DNA of 64,000 nucleotides from Caulobacteraceae bacterium. GTDB lineage: Bacteria > Pseudomonadota > Alphaproteobacteria > Caulobacterales > Caulobacteraceae. The stretch is taken from the NCBI GenBank assembly GCA_019247715.1, contig JAFBAO010000051.1, positions 43,057 through 107,056 on the forward strand. Direction: 5' to 3'. A program made the translations under genes and the position numbers. Every line of letters starts with the position of its first letter. The stretch's first letter is position 1. The notes under the pieces are model-generated. The model had not been told where the DNA came from. It saw only the letters and a list, made by a program, of their open reading frames with translations, and did no database searches. Positions 52,766-61,521 of the stretch are shown here, piece after piece.

Positions 52766-54358
52766 ATGCTCGCCCTCTCCCGCTGGAAAATCGTCCTCGT
52801 CGCGCTGTCGGTCGTCTTCGGCCTGCTGTTCTCGCTCCCGAACATCCTGCCGAGCGAGATGGTTTCTAAGCTGCCGGGCTTCCTGCCGCGCCAGCGGCTG
52901 AACCTTGGCCTCGACCTGCAGGGCGGCTCGTCGCTGCTGCTGGCGGTGGACACCGAGGCGCTGCGCAAGGAGCGGCTGGGCGACCTGCAGGAGGAGGTCC
53001 GCACCGTCCTGCGCGAGGGGCAGATCGGCTTCTCCGAGCTCTCCATCGCCGGCGGCGCGGTCGGGTTCCGAATCACCGACGCCAGCCAGGTCGACGCGGC
53101 GGCGAGCGCGCTTTCCAAGGTCGGCGGGGTCCTCAAGGGCGGCGGGCGGGACGTGGTGGTGAACCGGACGCCGGACCAGCGATTCCAGATCGCCTTCGTC
53201 CCGCAGGCCGCCCAGGAGGACGCCCGCAACGCGGTCGCCCAGTCGATCGAGATCATCCGGCGCCGGATCGACGCGCTGGGCACCAAGGAGCCGGACATCC
53301 GCCAGCAGGGCGCCGACCGGATCACCATCGAGGCGCCCGGCGAGAGCGATCCGCAGAAGCTGCGCGACGTGATCGGCAAGACCGCCAAGCTCACCTTCCA
53401 GATGATGGACGAGACGGTGGGCGCCGACGACATCGCCAACAACCGGATCCCGCCCGACGACATGCTCGTCCAAAGCGCCGACGGTTCGTCGACGCCCGCC
53501 TATGTGCTGAAGAAGCGGGTGGTGGTTTCGGGCGAGATGCTGACCCACGCCCAGCAGGCCTACGATCAGAACGGCCTTCCCGACATCAACTTCCGCTTCA
53601 ATGGCCAGGGCGCGAGCCGCTTCGCCACCGTCACCAGCGAGAACATCGGCAAGCGCTTCGCCATCGTGCTCGACAACCGGGTGATCTCGGCGCCCGTCAT
53701 CCAGAGCGCCATCGTGGGCGGGTCGGGCGAGATCACCGGCAACTTCACCGTGGAGAGCGCCACCCAGCTCTCCCTGCTGCTCAACTCCGGGGCGCTGCCG
53801 GCGCCGCTGAAGGTCATCGAGCAGGGGACGGTGGGGGCGGAGCTGGGGGCCGACGCGGTGCGGGCCGGCGAGATCTCGCTGGCCATCGGGGCGGCCTTGA
53901 TCCTCGCCTTCATCATTCTCGCCTACGGCCTGTTCGGGATCTTCGCCGCCATCGCCCTGGTGGTGAACCTCTTGATGATGTTCGGCGCCCTGTCCATGAG
54001 CCAGGCGACCCTCACCTTGCCGGGCATCGCCGGCCTCATCCTGACCATGGCGGTGGCGGTGGACGCCAACGTGCTGATCTACGAGCGGATGCGCGACGAG
54101 GCCAACGCCGGACGCGCGCCCATGGCCGCCGCCGACGCCGGCTACCGGCGGGCGATGACCTCGATCTTCGACGCCAACGTCACCACCATGATTTCGGCCC
54201 TCATCATGTTCAGCTTCGGCGCCGGACCGGTGAAGGGGTTCGCCTGGACGCTGTCCATCGGCGTCGTCACCTCGGTGTTCACCGCCATCATGGTGACCCA
54301 GCTGCTGATCGGCTGGTGGTTCCGCGCGGCCAAGCCGAAGGCTCTGCCGATCGCATGA
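52766..54358 (+). CDS. secD: Protein translocase subunit SecD
   Basis: A 530-aa inner-membrane protein: a first helix (WKIVLVALSVVFGLLFSLPN), a large periplasmic part (GLDLQGGSSLLLAVD ... AQSIEIIRRRIDALGTKEPDI ... ITIEAPGESDPQKL), then five helices at the end with MAVAVDANVLIYERMRDE and GPVKGFAWTLSIGVVTSVFT. It uses the proton gradient to pull exported proteins outward. Length is normal for alphaproteobacteria. secF follows after 13 bp. Confidence 0.96.
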   Translation: MLALSRWKIVLVALSVVFGLLFSLPNILPSEMVSKLPGFLPRQRLNLGLDLQGGSSLLLAVDTEALRKERLGDLQEEVRTVLREGQIGFSELSIAGGAVGFRITDASQVDAAASALSKVGGVLKGGGRDVVVNRTPDQRFQIAFVPQAAQEDARNAVAQSIEIIRRRIDALGTKEPDIRQQGADRITIEAPGESDPQKLRDVIGKTAKLTFQMMDETVGADDIANNRIPPDDMLVQSADGSSTPAYVLKKRVVVSGEMLTHAQQAYDQNGLPDINFRFNGQGASRFATVTSENIGKRFAIVLDNRVISAPVIQSAIVGGSGEITGNFTVESATQLSLLLNSGALPAPLKVIEQGTVGAELGADAVRAGEISLAIGAALILAFIILAYGLFGIFAAIALVVNLLMMFGALSMSQATLTLPGIAGLILTMAVAVDANVLIYERMRDEANAGRAPMAAADAGYRRAMTSIFDANVTTMISALIMFSFGAGPVKGFAWTLSIGVVTSVFTAIMVTQLLIGWWFRAAKPKALPIA

Positions 54359-54371
54359 AGGACGCCGCTCG

Positions 54372-55319
54372 ATGAAGTTCTGGCCGCTGATCCGCCTGGT
54401 GCCGCGCCAGACGCACTTCAACTTCGTCGGCCTGGCGCCCTATGCGGCGGTGATTTCGCTGCTGGCGGTGGTCGGCTCGGGCGCCTCGATCTTCATCCAG
54501 CAGCTCAACTTCGGCGTCGACTTCGTCGGCGGCACCATGATGCAGGTGGGCACACCTGGGCCGACGCCGCTCGGCAAGATCCGCGCCGACCTCGCGGCCA
54601 TGGGGGCCAACAACGGCCAGGTGCAGGGCGTCGGCGCCTCGAGCGCCATGGTCAGGTTCCGTGACGTGCGGGGCCAGACGCCGGAGTCGGGGCCGGCCTT
54701 CGTCGCCCAGAAGCTGCAGGCGGACATTCCGGGCCTGAAGGTCACCCAGCAGAACTTCGTCGGGGGCGTCGTCTCGAGCGAGCTCCTGGTCAAGGGGCTG
54801 GAAGCGCTCGGCATCGCGCTCGGCCTGATGCTCCTCTACATCTGGTTCCGCTTCCAGCTTCAGTTCGGCCTGGGCGCCATCCTGGCCCTCGCCCACGACA
54901 TCGTCCTCACCATCGGCTTCCTGTCGGTGACCCGGATCGAGGTCTCCATGACCTCTATCGCCGCCCTGCTGACGGTGATCGGCTACTCGATGAACGAGAA
55001 GGTGATCAGCTTCGACCGGCTCCGCGAGAACCTGCGCAAGTTCAAGACCACGCCGCTCAGGGAGGTCATTAACCTTTCGGAGAACGAACGGCTGTCGCGG
55101 ACCATCATCACCGGAACCACCGCGCTGCTCGCCCTTTCCGGTTCCATGTTCAACACCGAGTCGGCGCTCTTCTCGCTCACCGCCACCATGGCGTTCGGCA
55201 TCGTGATCGGGACTTATTCGTCGATCTACGTGGCCCTGCCGGTGATCCTGCTCTGGGGCGTGCGGCGCGACGACGATGAAGCGGCGCCGATCCGGCTGCG
55301 GTCGGCTTCGCGACCTTAA
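54372..55319 (+). CDS. secF: Protein translocase subunit SecF
   Basis: A 315-aa partner of SecD with six membrane helices. The family's blocks are NFGVDFVGGTMMQV, VGGVVSSELLVKGLEALGIA, FGLGAILALAHDIVLTIGFL, TVIGYSMNEKVISFDRLREN with the conserved Asp-Arg, and TTALLALSGSMFN. Start and length are standard. The next gene (Mth938-like) begins 5 bp after its stop. Confidence 0.96.
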   Translation: MKFWPLIRLVPRQTHFNFVGLAPYAAVISLLAVVGSGASIFIQQLNFGVDFVGGTMMQVGTPGPTPLGKIRADLAAMGANNGQVQGVGASSAMVRFRDVRGQTPESGPAFVAQKLQADIPGLKVTQQNFVGGVVSSELLVKGLEALGIALGLMLLYIWFRFQLQFGLGAILALAHDIVLTIGFLSVTRIEVSMTSIAALLTVIGYSMNEKVISFDRLRENLRKFKTTPLREVINLSENERLSRTIITGTTALLALSGSMFNTESALFSLTATMAFGIVIGTYSSIYVALPVILLWGVRRDDDEAAPIRLRSASRP

Positions 55320-55324
55320 CGGCC

Positions 55325-55681
55325 ATGCGCGAGCCGCCGGCCATCGACGCCTACGGCGGGGGCGGCTTCCGGGTGGCGGGCGTCTGGCGGCCGGGCTCGC
55401 TGCTGATCGTCTCCGACACGCCGAGCGACTGGCGCCCGGCGAGGATCGTCGATCTGACGCTGGCCGACTTCGCCGAGGTGGTCGCCCTGGAGCGCGGAGC
55501 GGCGGAATTCGTGCTGCTGGGCACGGGGGCGCGTCAGGCGCTGCCGCCGCGGGCGGTGCGCGACGGTCTCGCCCTCGCGGGGCTGGGGCTGGAGTTCATG
55601 GCCACCGAAGCGGCGGCGCGGCTGCACAACGTGCTGGCTTCGCAAGGCCGCCGCTTCGCCACCGCGCTGATCGCCGTCTGA
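55325..55681 (+). CDS. Mth938-like domain protein
   Basis: A 118-aa protein with the Mth938/NDUFAF3-like pattern: PAIDAYGGGGFRVAGVWRPGSLLIVSD, split by a short turn, FVLLGTGARQALPPRAVRDGL and MATEAAARLHNVLASQGRRFATALI. In mitochondria the homologue assists complex I assembly; in alphaproteobacteria it usually follows secF, as here (5 bp). An NDUFAF6-like gene lies two genes downstream, so a link to complex I assembly is possible but unproven. Confidence 0.85.
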   Translation: MREPPAIDAYGGGGFRVAGVWRPGSLLIVSDTPSDWRPARIVDLTLADFAEVVALERGAAEFVLLGTGARQALPPRAVRDGLALAGLGLEFMATEAAARLHNVLASQGRRFATALIAV

Positions 55682-55772
55682 CCGTCGGCAAAGCGGGGCC
55701 GTGACTTTCGCCATTCGGCGAAACGCCCTATACGTCAACGTCCTGGGCTGGAAACGGGAGAGGGCCTGTCAA

Positions 55773-56393
55773 ATGGCTGCGATCTTAAACAATCTGCGCA
55801 ACACCATCATCGTCGGCCTGGTGCTGGCGATTATTATGATTTTCTCGTTCGGCAAGGCCAGTCCGCACGGGTTCGACATGACCTTCTGGCAGGCGGTGCT
55901 GCGCTGGACGCACGTCTTCTTCGGCATCCTGTGGATCGGCCTTCTGTACTACTTCAACTTCGTGCAATCGCGGAAGATGCCCGACATCCCCGCGGAGCTG
56001 AAGCCGGCGGTCTCCAAGTACATCGCCCCCGAGGCGCTGTTCTGGTTCCGCTACGCCGCCCTCTTCACGGTGCTGGCGGGCCTGACCCTGGCGTGGCTGC
56101 GCGGCAGCGACTACGCCGCGAACGTCTTCACTCTCGGCTTCGCCGGCGGCTATGGGCCCGACAAGCGCGGCTTCACCCTGATGGGCATCGGCGCCTACCT
56201 GGCGCTGATCATGTTCCTGAACGTCTGGGGCGTCATCTGGCCGAACCAGAAGATCGTGCTCGGCCTCGTCGAGGGCGACGCCGACGCCAAGGCCAAGGCG
56301 GGCCGGGTCGCCGGCATGGCTTCGCGGATCAACACCCTCCTGTCGCTGCCGATGCTGACCTCGATGGCGATGTACCAGACCCTGTTCGGCTAG
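55773..56393 (+). CDS. PuuD-like (Urate_ox_N) membrane protein
   Basis: A 206-aa membrane protein with about five helices. FWQAVLRWTHVFFGILWIGLLYYFNFVQ, split by short turns, is the N-terminal block of the PuuD/Urate_ox_N family; WFRYAALFTVLAGL, LNVWGVIWPNQKIVLGL and ASRINTLLSLPMLTSMA follow. The cytochrome c domain of full-length urate hydroxylase PuuD is missing, so urate oxidation is doubtful. The chosen ATG excludes an upstream Arg-rich extension. It is followed 2 bp on by the squalene/phytoene synthase-like gene. Confidence 0.8.
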   Translation: MAAILNNLRNTIIVGLVLAIIMIFSFGKASPHGFDMTFWQAVLRWTHVFFGILWIGLLYYFNFVQSRKMPDIPAELKPAVSKYIAPEALFWFRYAALFTVLAGLTLAWLRGSDYAANVFTLGFAGGYGPDKRGFTLMGIGAYLALIMFLNVWGVIWPNQKIVLGLVEGDADAKAKAGRVAGMASRINTLLSLPMLTSMAMYQTLFG

Positions 56394-56395
56394 GT

Positions 56396-57100
56396 TTGGC
56401 GGAGGCGGGCGAGCCGGACGGCCTCGACGAGCTCATCGGCCGCGTCGATCCCGATCGCTGGCTCGCCAGCCGCTTCATCGCCGACCGGGAGGCGCGCGCC
56501 GACGTCGTCGCCCTCTACGCCTACGACTACGAGCTGGGGCGCGCCGCGGCGGTCGCCTCCAACGCCCTGATCGCCGAGATCCGCCTCACCTGGTGGCGCG
56601 AGGCCCTGGAGCAGATCTTCGCCGGCGGCCCCCTGCGCCGCCACCCCACGGCTGAGGCGCTCGCCGCCGCGGTCGGCCGCCGGGGCCTGCCCAAGGCGCC
56701 GCTGGAGGCGATGATCGAGGGCCACATCGATGTGCTGGGCCGCGCCGCTCTCGACCCGCAGGCCGCGCTGGCGTGGGCCGACGCGGTCGAAGGATCGGCC
56801 GCCGCGCTGGCGGCGCAGATTCTCGATGCGGCCGCGCCCGCGGAGGCGGCGCGGCCGGCCGGCCGCGCCTGGGGCCTGGCGTTGTTGCGCCGCGCAGGCC
56901 AGGCGCACGGGCCTGATCTGGACGCCGCCCTGCGCGCCGCGCTCGCCGAGGCGCGCTCCAGCGCCCGCTCGCTCGGCGTCGCGGCGTTTCCGGCGGCGCT
57001 TCCGGCCAGGCTCGCGCGTTACGATCTCAGCGGGAAGAGGCCCGGGCCGCTCGCCAGGCGGATCGCCCTGATCGTGGCCGCTGCCGCCGCCCGCATCTGA
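56396..57100 (+). CDS. Squalene/phytoene synthase-fold protein (NDUFAF6-like)
   Basis: A 234-aa protein beginning at TTG two bases after the previous stop (LAEAGEPDGLDELIGRVDPDRW). VVALYAYDYELGR and IRLTWWREALEQIFAGG match the squalene/phytoene synthase fold. The DxxxD motifs for prenyl substrates are poor and the chain is shorter than real synthases (about 280 aa). The alphaproteobacterial and mitochondrial NDUFAF6-like branch, a complex I assembly factor, fits best. No other isoprenoid gene is near. Its stop codon lies in the first of three 17-bp repeats. Confidence 0.75.
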   Translation: MAEAGEPDGLDELIGRVDPDRWLASRFIADREARADVVALYAYDYELGRAAAVASNALIAEIRLTWWREALEQIFAGGPLRRHPTAEALAAAVGRRGLPKAPLEAMIEGHIDVLGRAALDPQAALAWADAVEGSAAALAAQILDAAAPAEAARPAGRAWGLALLRRAGQAHGPDLDAALRAALAEARSSARSLGVAAFPAALPARLARYDLSGKRPGPLARRIALIVAAAAARI

Positions 57101-57143
57101 AGGAAGGCCGCGTCTGAAGGAGGCCAGCATCTGAAGGAGGAAC
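57093..57143 (+). repeat. Three tandem 17-bp units with Shine-Dalgarno sequence
   Basis: Units begin at 57093, 57110 and 57127, each reading GCATCTGAAGGAGG with one or two changes. The first unit contains the TGA stop of the upstream gene. Each carries an AAGGAGG-type ribosome-binding sequence, and the third one serves the MbfA-like gene, 6 nt before its ATG. This looks like slippage duplication of the gene junction. Confidence 0.8.
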
Positions 57144-57148
57144 GTGCG

Positions 57149-58273
57149 ATGGGAACCGAAGAGGACGTCCGTCGCTACCGCGAGAATCTCCAGGGCGAGG
57201 TCGACGGCCAGGCTCTCTACCAGGCGCTGGCCGAATCCGAGCCCGATCCCAAGATCGCCGAGGTCTATCGGCGCCTCTCCTCGATCGAGGGGGCGCATGC
57301 GGAGTTCTGGCGCGGCCGCCTGGCGAAGCTGAGGCCGGGCGCCCGGCGGCCGAGCCCCTCCCTGCGGGCCCGCGCGCTGGGCTGGCTCGCCCACCGCTTC
57401 GGCGCGGCTTTCGTGCTGCCCACGGTGGGCGCCGCCGAGGCGCGCGACAGCACTGCCTACGACAACCAGCCCGACGCGGTCGCCGCCGGTCTGGCCGCCG
57501 ACGAACGCTCCCACCGGCGCATCGTGGAAGCGGTGGGCGAGAAGGTCGGGGGCCTGCCCGGCCCCACCATCGCCGCCCTCGAAGGGCGCCACCGCGGCGT
57601 GGCCGGCAACGCCCTGCGCGCCGCCGTGCTGGGCGCCAACGACGGCCTGGTCTCCAACCTCAGCCTGGTGATGGGGGTGGCCGGGGCCCTGGGCGGCGAC
57701 CGCTCGGTGCTGGTGGCCGGCATGGCCGGGCTGGTGGCGGGCGCCTGCTCGATGGCCATGGGCGAGTGGCTGTCGGTGACCAGCTCGCGCGAGCTCCACG
57801 AGAAGCAGATCGCCGGGGAGGCCCAGGAGCTGGAGCACTCGCCCGAAGAGGAGCGCGAGGAGCTGGTGCTGATCTACGAGGCCAAGGGCGTTCCCACGGC
57901 CCAGGCGCGCGCCCTGGCCGAGCGGCTGTTGTCGAACAAGGAGACCGCCCTCGACACCCTGGCGCGCGAGGAGCTGGGCGTCGACCCGAACGAGCTCGGC
58001 GGCTCCCCCTGGCAGGCGGCGGGCGCCTCCTTCCTGCTGTTCGCGCTGGGCGCGGCGTTCCCGGTGGCGCCCTTCTTCTTCTTGCGCGGCTGGCCGGCGA
58101 TCGTCGCCGCCCTCCTCGTCGCCGGCGCGGCCCTGGCCGGCATCGGCGCCGCCACCTCGCTCTTCACGGGGCGCAGCTTCGCCTTCTCAGCCGTGCGCCA
58201 GCTCGTGATCGGCTACGCCGCGGCCGGCATCACCTTCGCGGTCGGCCGCCTGCTGGGCGTGGCCGTGAGCTAG
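57149..58273 (+). CDS. MbfA-type fusion: ferritin-like domain + VIT1/CCC1 transporter
   Basis: A 374-aa protein. The N-terminal half is a ferritin-like (erythrin) domain with probable iron ligands E17, E47, H50, E97, E119 and H122 ([11 protein letters not shown] and AADERSHRR). The second half is a VIT1/CCC1 transporter with about five helices: [22 protein letters not shown], split by a turn, and [21 protein letters not shown]. The closest described relative is MbfA of rhizobia, an iron exporter against iron and peroxide stress. The ATG has GAAGGAGG. It overlaps trmFO tail-to-tail by 87 bp. Confidence 0.92.
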   Translation: MGTEEDVRRYRENLQGEVDGQALYQALAESEPDPKIAEVYRRLSSIEGAHAEFWRGRLAKLRPGARRPSPSLRARALGWLAHRFGAAFVLPTVGAAEARDSTAYDNQPDAVAAGLAADERSHRRIVEAVGEKVGGLPGPTIAALEGRHRGVAGNALRAAVLGANDGLVSNLSLVMGVAGALGGDRSVLVAGMAGLVAGACSMAMGEWLSVTSSRELHEKQIAGEAQELEHSPEEEREELVLIYEAKGVPTAQARALAERLLSNKETALDTLAREELGVDPNELGGSPWQAAGASFLLFALGAAFPVAPFFFLRGWPAIVAALLVAGAALAGIGAATSLFTGRSFAFSAVRQLVIGYAAAGITFAVGRLLGVAVS

Positions 58274-59635
58274 CCGCCAGGCCTCGAGGTCGGCCAGCGC
58301 CCGCTCGCCCAGGGCGCGCTTCTTCGCCCGGCCGCGGTCGCGGCGGCCGAGGCCCCGCCGTTCGGGTTCGCGCTCCAGCGGCGGCAAGAGGCCGTAGTTG
58401 ATGTTCATCGGCTGAAACGAGCCGGCGCCGGCAGGCAGGTGGCCGCCGGTGACGTGGGCGATGAGGGCGCCGAGCGCGGTGGTGGGCGGCGGCGGCGCCA
58501 GCGGCCGGCCGAGCTGCTCGGCCGCCGCCAGCCGGCCGGCGATCAGGCCGATGGCGGCGCTCTCCACGTAGCCTTCGACGCCGGTGATCTGGCCGGCGAA
58601 CCGCAGGCGTGGCTGGGCCTTCAGCCGCAGTTGGCCATCGAGCAGCTTCGGCGCGTTGATGAAGGTGTTGCGGTGCAGGCCGCCCAGCCGGGCGAACACC
58701 GCCTTCTGAAGCCCCGGAATGGTCCGGAAGATCTCGGTCTGGGCGGCGTGCTTCAGCTTGGTCTGGAAGCCGACCAGGTTCCAGAGCGTGCCCAGCGCGT
58801 TGTCCTGGCGCAGTTGCACCACCGCGTGGGGCTTGCCTTGCGGCCGGCGCGGGTCGGTGAGCCCCACGGGCTTCATCGGCCCGTAGCGAAGGGTCTCGCG
58901 GCCGCGTTCGGCCATCACCTCGATCGGCAGGCAGCCGTCGAAATAGGGGACGTGCTCCCAGTCTTTGAACTCGGTCTTCGGGCCGGCCAGCAGCGCGTCC
59001 ACGAAGGCCTCGTACTCGGCCTTGTCCATCGGGCAGTTGATGTAGGCGGCCGCATCGCCTCCCGGGCCGGCCTTGTCGTAGCGGGACTGGCGCCAGGCGA
59101 TGCTCATGTCGATCGTCTCGGCGTGCACGATCGGGGCGATGGCGTCGAAGAAGGAGAGCTCGGCCTCGCCCGTGAGGTCGCCGATGGCCTCAGCGAGGGC
59201 CGGCGAGGTGAGGGGGCCGGTGGCGACGATGACGCTCGTCCAGTCGGCGGGCGGCAGGCCGGCGACCTCGCCCCGCGTCAGGGTGATCCGCGGATGGGCG
59301 CCGATCGCCGCCGTCACCGCCTCGGCGAACCCCTCCCGGTCCCCCGCCAAGGCGCCGCCCGCCGGCGTCTGATGGGCGTCGGCGCAGCCGAGGACGAGCG
59401 ATCCGAGCCGGCGCATCTCGGCGTGCAGCAGGCCGACCGCGTTCGCCTCGGCGTCGTCGGAGCGGAACGAGTTCGAACAGACCAGCTCGGCCAGGCGGTC
59501 CGTCTGGTGGGCCTCGGTGCGGCGGGTCGGGCGCATCTCGTGCAGCACCACCTGCGCCCCGGCCTCGGCCGCCTGCCAGGCGGCCTCCGAGCCCGCCAGG
59601 CCGCCGCCGACGATATGGATCGGACCTTCGGTCAT
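58187..59635 (-). CDS. trmFO: Folate-dependent tRNA (uracil-54-C5) methyltransferase
   Basis: A 482-aa FAD protein that makes T54 in tRNA using methylenetetrahydrofolate. It begins [21 protein letters not shown] with the FAD loop at about residues 10-15; [49 protein letters not shown] and [19 protein letters not shown] are family blocks. The C-terminal 30 residues run into the 3' end of the MbfA-like gene and look unlike coding sequence conserved in TrmFO, so the tail is a lengthened one. Confidence 0.94.
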   Translation of the reverse strand: MTEGPIHIVGGGLAGSEAAWQAAEAGAQVVLHEMRPTRRTEAHQTDRLAELVCSNSFRSDDAEANAVGLLHAEMRRLGSLVLGCADAHQTPAGGALAGDREGFAEAVTAAIGAHPRITLTRGEVAGLPPADWTSVIVATGPLTSPALAEAIGDLTGEAELSFFDAIAPIVHAETIDMSIAWRQSRYDKAGPGGDAAAYINCPMDKAEYEAFVDALLAGPKTEFKDWEHVPYFDGCLPIEVMAERGRETLRYGPMKPVGLTDPRRPQGKPHAVVQLRQDNALGTLWNLVGFQTKLKHAAQTEIFRTIPGLQKAVFARLGGLHRNTFINAPKLLDGQLRLKAQPRLRFAGQITGVEGYVESAAIGLIAGRLAAAEQLGRPLAPPPPTTALGALIAHVTGGHLPAGAGSFQPMNINYGLLPPLEREPERRGLGRRDRGRAKKRALGERALADLEAWRLAHGHAQQAADREGDAGRGVADHELAHG

Positions 59636-59725
59636 GAGCCGCGGCTCTTAGCGCCGCCGAGAACTGTGGGGAAGTGGCGCGACTCCGGGCATCTTCCTAT
59701 GCTGGCGGCGCGGGAGGCGGGGAGA

Positions 59726-60655
59726 ATGGCGGAGATCTCGGTGGGCGCGGCGGTGAGGTCCGGCTTCGCCCTGATCGGCCGCAAGCCCCTGACGGTGCTG
59801 AGCTGGGGCCTGCTGCGTTTCGGCCTGCTCGCGGCGATGTTCGCCCTCTTCGCGCCGTTCTTCGTCGAGGCGTTCCGCACGGCCGCCGAGCGCGCCCAGC
59901 ACGGGGCGACCCAGCCGCCGGATCCGGCGGCGATCCTCCCGCGCATGATGATGCTGCAGGGCCTCAGCTATCTGCTGCAGATCGTTCAGGCGCTGGTGGT
60001 CTGCGTCGTCTATTGCGCCGCCTGGCGGGCGATCCTGCATCCCGAGCGGACCCGGTTCGGGTATCTGCGGGTCGGGGCGCCGGAGCTGCTCTTGGTCTTG
60101 CTGGCCTTCGCCGCCGGCATGGTCTTCGTGTTCGGGCTGCTGATCCTGATCATCCCGATCGCGATCGTCGTCGGGGTCCTGGCGGCGATCCACCTGGCGC
60201 CGGTCGCCGTCGCAGTCGGCGTCCTGGCCGCGCTCGCCCTGGCGGCCGGTCTCCTCTACATAGGACTGCGGTTCTCCTTCGTGGGACCGATGATGGTGCA
60301 GGACGGGAAGTTTCACCTCTTCGAGTCGTGGACGATGACCCGCGGCAGGGCGGGGCGCCTATTCTTCGTCGGCCTCAGCCTTTTCGGGATCCTGATCCTG
60401 GCCGAGCTCGCCGTCGTGATCGTAGCCGTGGCGGTGGGGGCGGCCGCGCTCGGCGTCGCCGCGGGCGGCTTTGGAAATCTCTCCGGCTTCTTCCAGCTGC
60501 CGCCGATGGAGATCGTTCGCCGGCTCGCGCCCCTGCTGGCGATCTACGCCCTGGCCTCGATCCCGCTCCAGGGCTGCGCCGTGGCCATAGCGGGCGCGCC
60601 GTGGGCCAAGGCCTACCAGGATCTGCTCCCCGATTCGGCGGAAGCCTTTACTTGA
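59726..60655 (+). CDS. Multi-helix membrane protein, unknown function (paralogue 1)
   Basis: A 309-aa protein starting MAEISVGAAVRSGFALIGRK, with about five or six membrane helices. RFSFVGPMMVQDGKFHLFESWTMTRGR (split by a turn) and the end IAGAPWAKAYQDLL resemble large uncharacterised membrane families like those annotated near DUF7847-type proteins, but I cannot assign one firmly. GGGAGGCGGGGA precedes the ATG. The next gene has a related layout and starts inside its stop codon. Confidence 0.72.
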   Translation: MAEISVGAAVRSGFALIGRKPLTVLSWGLLRFGLLAAMFALFAPFFVEAFRTAAERAQHGATQPPDPAAILPRMMMLQGLSYLLQIVQALVVCVVYCAAWRAILHPERTRFGYLRVGAPELLLVLLAFAAGMVFVFGLLILIIPIAIVVGVLAAIHLAPVAVAVGVLAALALAAGLLYIGLRFSFVGPMMVQDGKFHLFESWTMTRGRAGRLFFVGLSLFGILILAELAVVIVAVAVGAAALGVAAGGFGNLSGFFQLPPMEIVRRLAPLLAIYALASIPLQGCAVAIAGAPWAKAYQDLLPDSAEAFT

Positions 60656-61521
60656 AGCCGCCCGCCTTCTCGCCCGTCGACGCGGCCCTGGAAGGCCTGC
60701 GGGTGATGCGGCGCGAGCCGATGGCGGTGCTCTACTGGATTGCGGTCTGGGCTCTGGCGCTCACCGCCGTCGGCGTGATCAAGGCGCTGATGGGGGCCCC
60801 GGCGCGCGGGACGGCCAGGGACGCCGGCGATCTCATCCGCAGCTTCGGCCCGCTGGCGCCCGTCCTCATCCCGATCCTGCTGGCGCTCTGGGTGATGAAC
60901 ACGGCCACCGTCTACCGGGCGGTGCTGAGGCCCGGCGAACATGGGTGGCATCTGTTCAAGCTCGGATCGGACGAGGCGCGGATCGCGGCGGTCAACGCGG
61001 TCGGCACGGTCCTCATCCTGATCGGCGGCGGAGCGCCGGCCTACCTGCTGCTGGTGCTGTTCGAGCCGATCCTCGCCGCCGCCCCGACGCTCAACTGGTA
61101 CATCGCCGTCACCGGGACGGTCACCACTGTCTTCCTGGAGATCTGGATCGCGGTGCGCTTCTCCCTGGCCCCGGTGGAGACCTTCGCCGAGAAGGGCTTT
61201 CCGCTGGAGACCTACTGGCCGCTGACCCGGGGGCATTTCTGGCGGCTGCTCGGGGGCTACCTCATCGTGGTGCTTGAGATCGCCCTCTTCCTGGCCCTGT
61301 TCGCCCTCGTGGGGCTGATGTTCGGGCTGCTGGCCGACGCCGCCCTGGCCTGGCGCGGCCCGGCGCTGGCCAGGCGAGGCTTGCTGCTCGCCCTGGTCCC
61401 GGCCGCGGCCCTGCTGGGCGCGGTCTTGCTGGTTGCGCCTTCGACGCTGATCTGCGCCTGCCAGGCCTACGCCTACCGGGCCATCGTGGCGCCTCGGCAG
61501 GCCGCCAGGGCGGCGGCATGA
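60652..61521 (+). CDS. Multi-helix membrane protein, unknown function (paralogue 2)
   Basis: A 289-aa protein starting at TTG inside the TTGA overlap with the previous gene (LKPPAFSPVDAALEGLRVMRREPMAVLYW, split by turns). It has about six helices. VRFSLAPVETFAEKGFPLETYWPLTRGHFWRL corresponds to the RFSFVGPM...ESWTMTRGRAGRL block of paralogue 1, so the two genes are tandem relatives. Function unknown. The amidase gene overlaps its stop by 4 bp. Confidence 0.7.
   Translation: MKPPAFSPVDAALEGLRVMRREPMAVLYWIAVWALALTAVGVIKALMGAPARGTARDAGDLIRSFGPLAPVLIPILLALWVMNTATVYRAVLRPGEHGWHLFKLGSDEARIAAVNAVGTVLILIGGGAPAYLLLVLFEPILAAAPTLNWYIAVTGTVTTVFLEIWIAVRFSLAPVETFAEKGFPLETYWPLTRGHFWRLLGGYLIVVLEIALFLALFALVGLMFGLLADAALAWRGPALARRGLLLALVPAAALLGAVLLVAPSTLICACQAYAYRAIVAPRQAARAAA

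Noticed and set aside
51950..54421. Long minus-strand frame (823 codons) opposite secD
   Set aside because: Shadow of secD with His/Arg/Asp-rich low-complexity residues; secD on the + strand is unmistakable.
56396..57100. Carotenoid or hopanoid gene cluster
   Set aside because: Only one short squalene/phytoene synthase-fold gene is present, with poor DxxxD motifs and no other isoprenoid genes.
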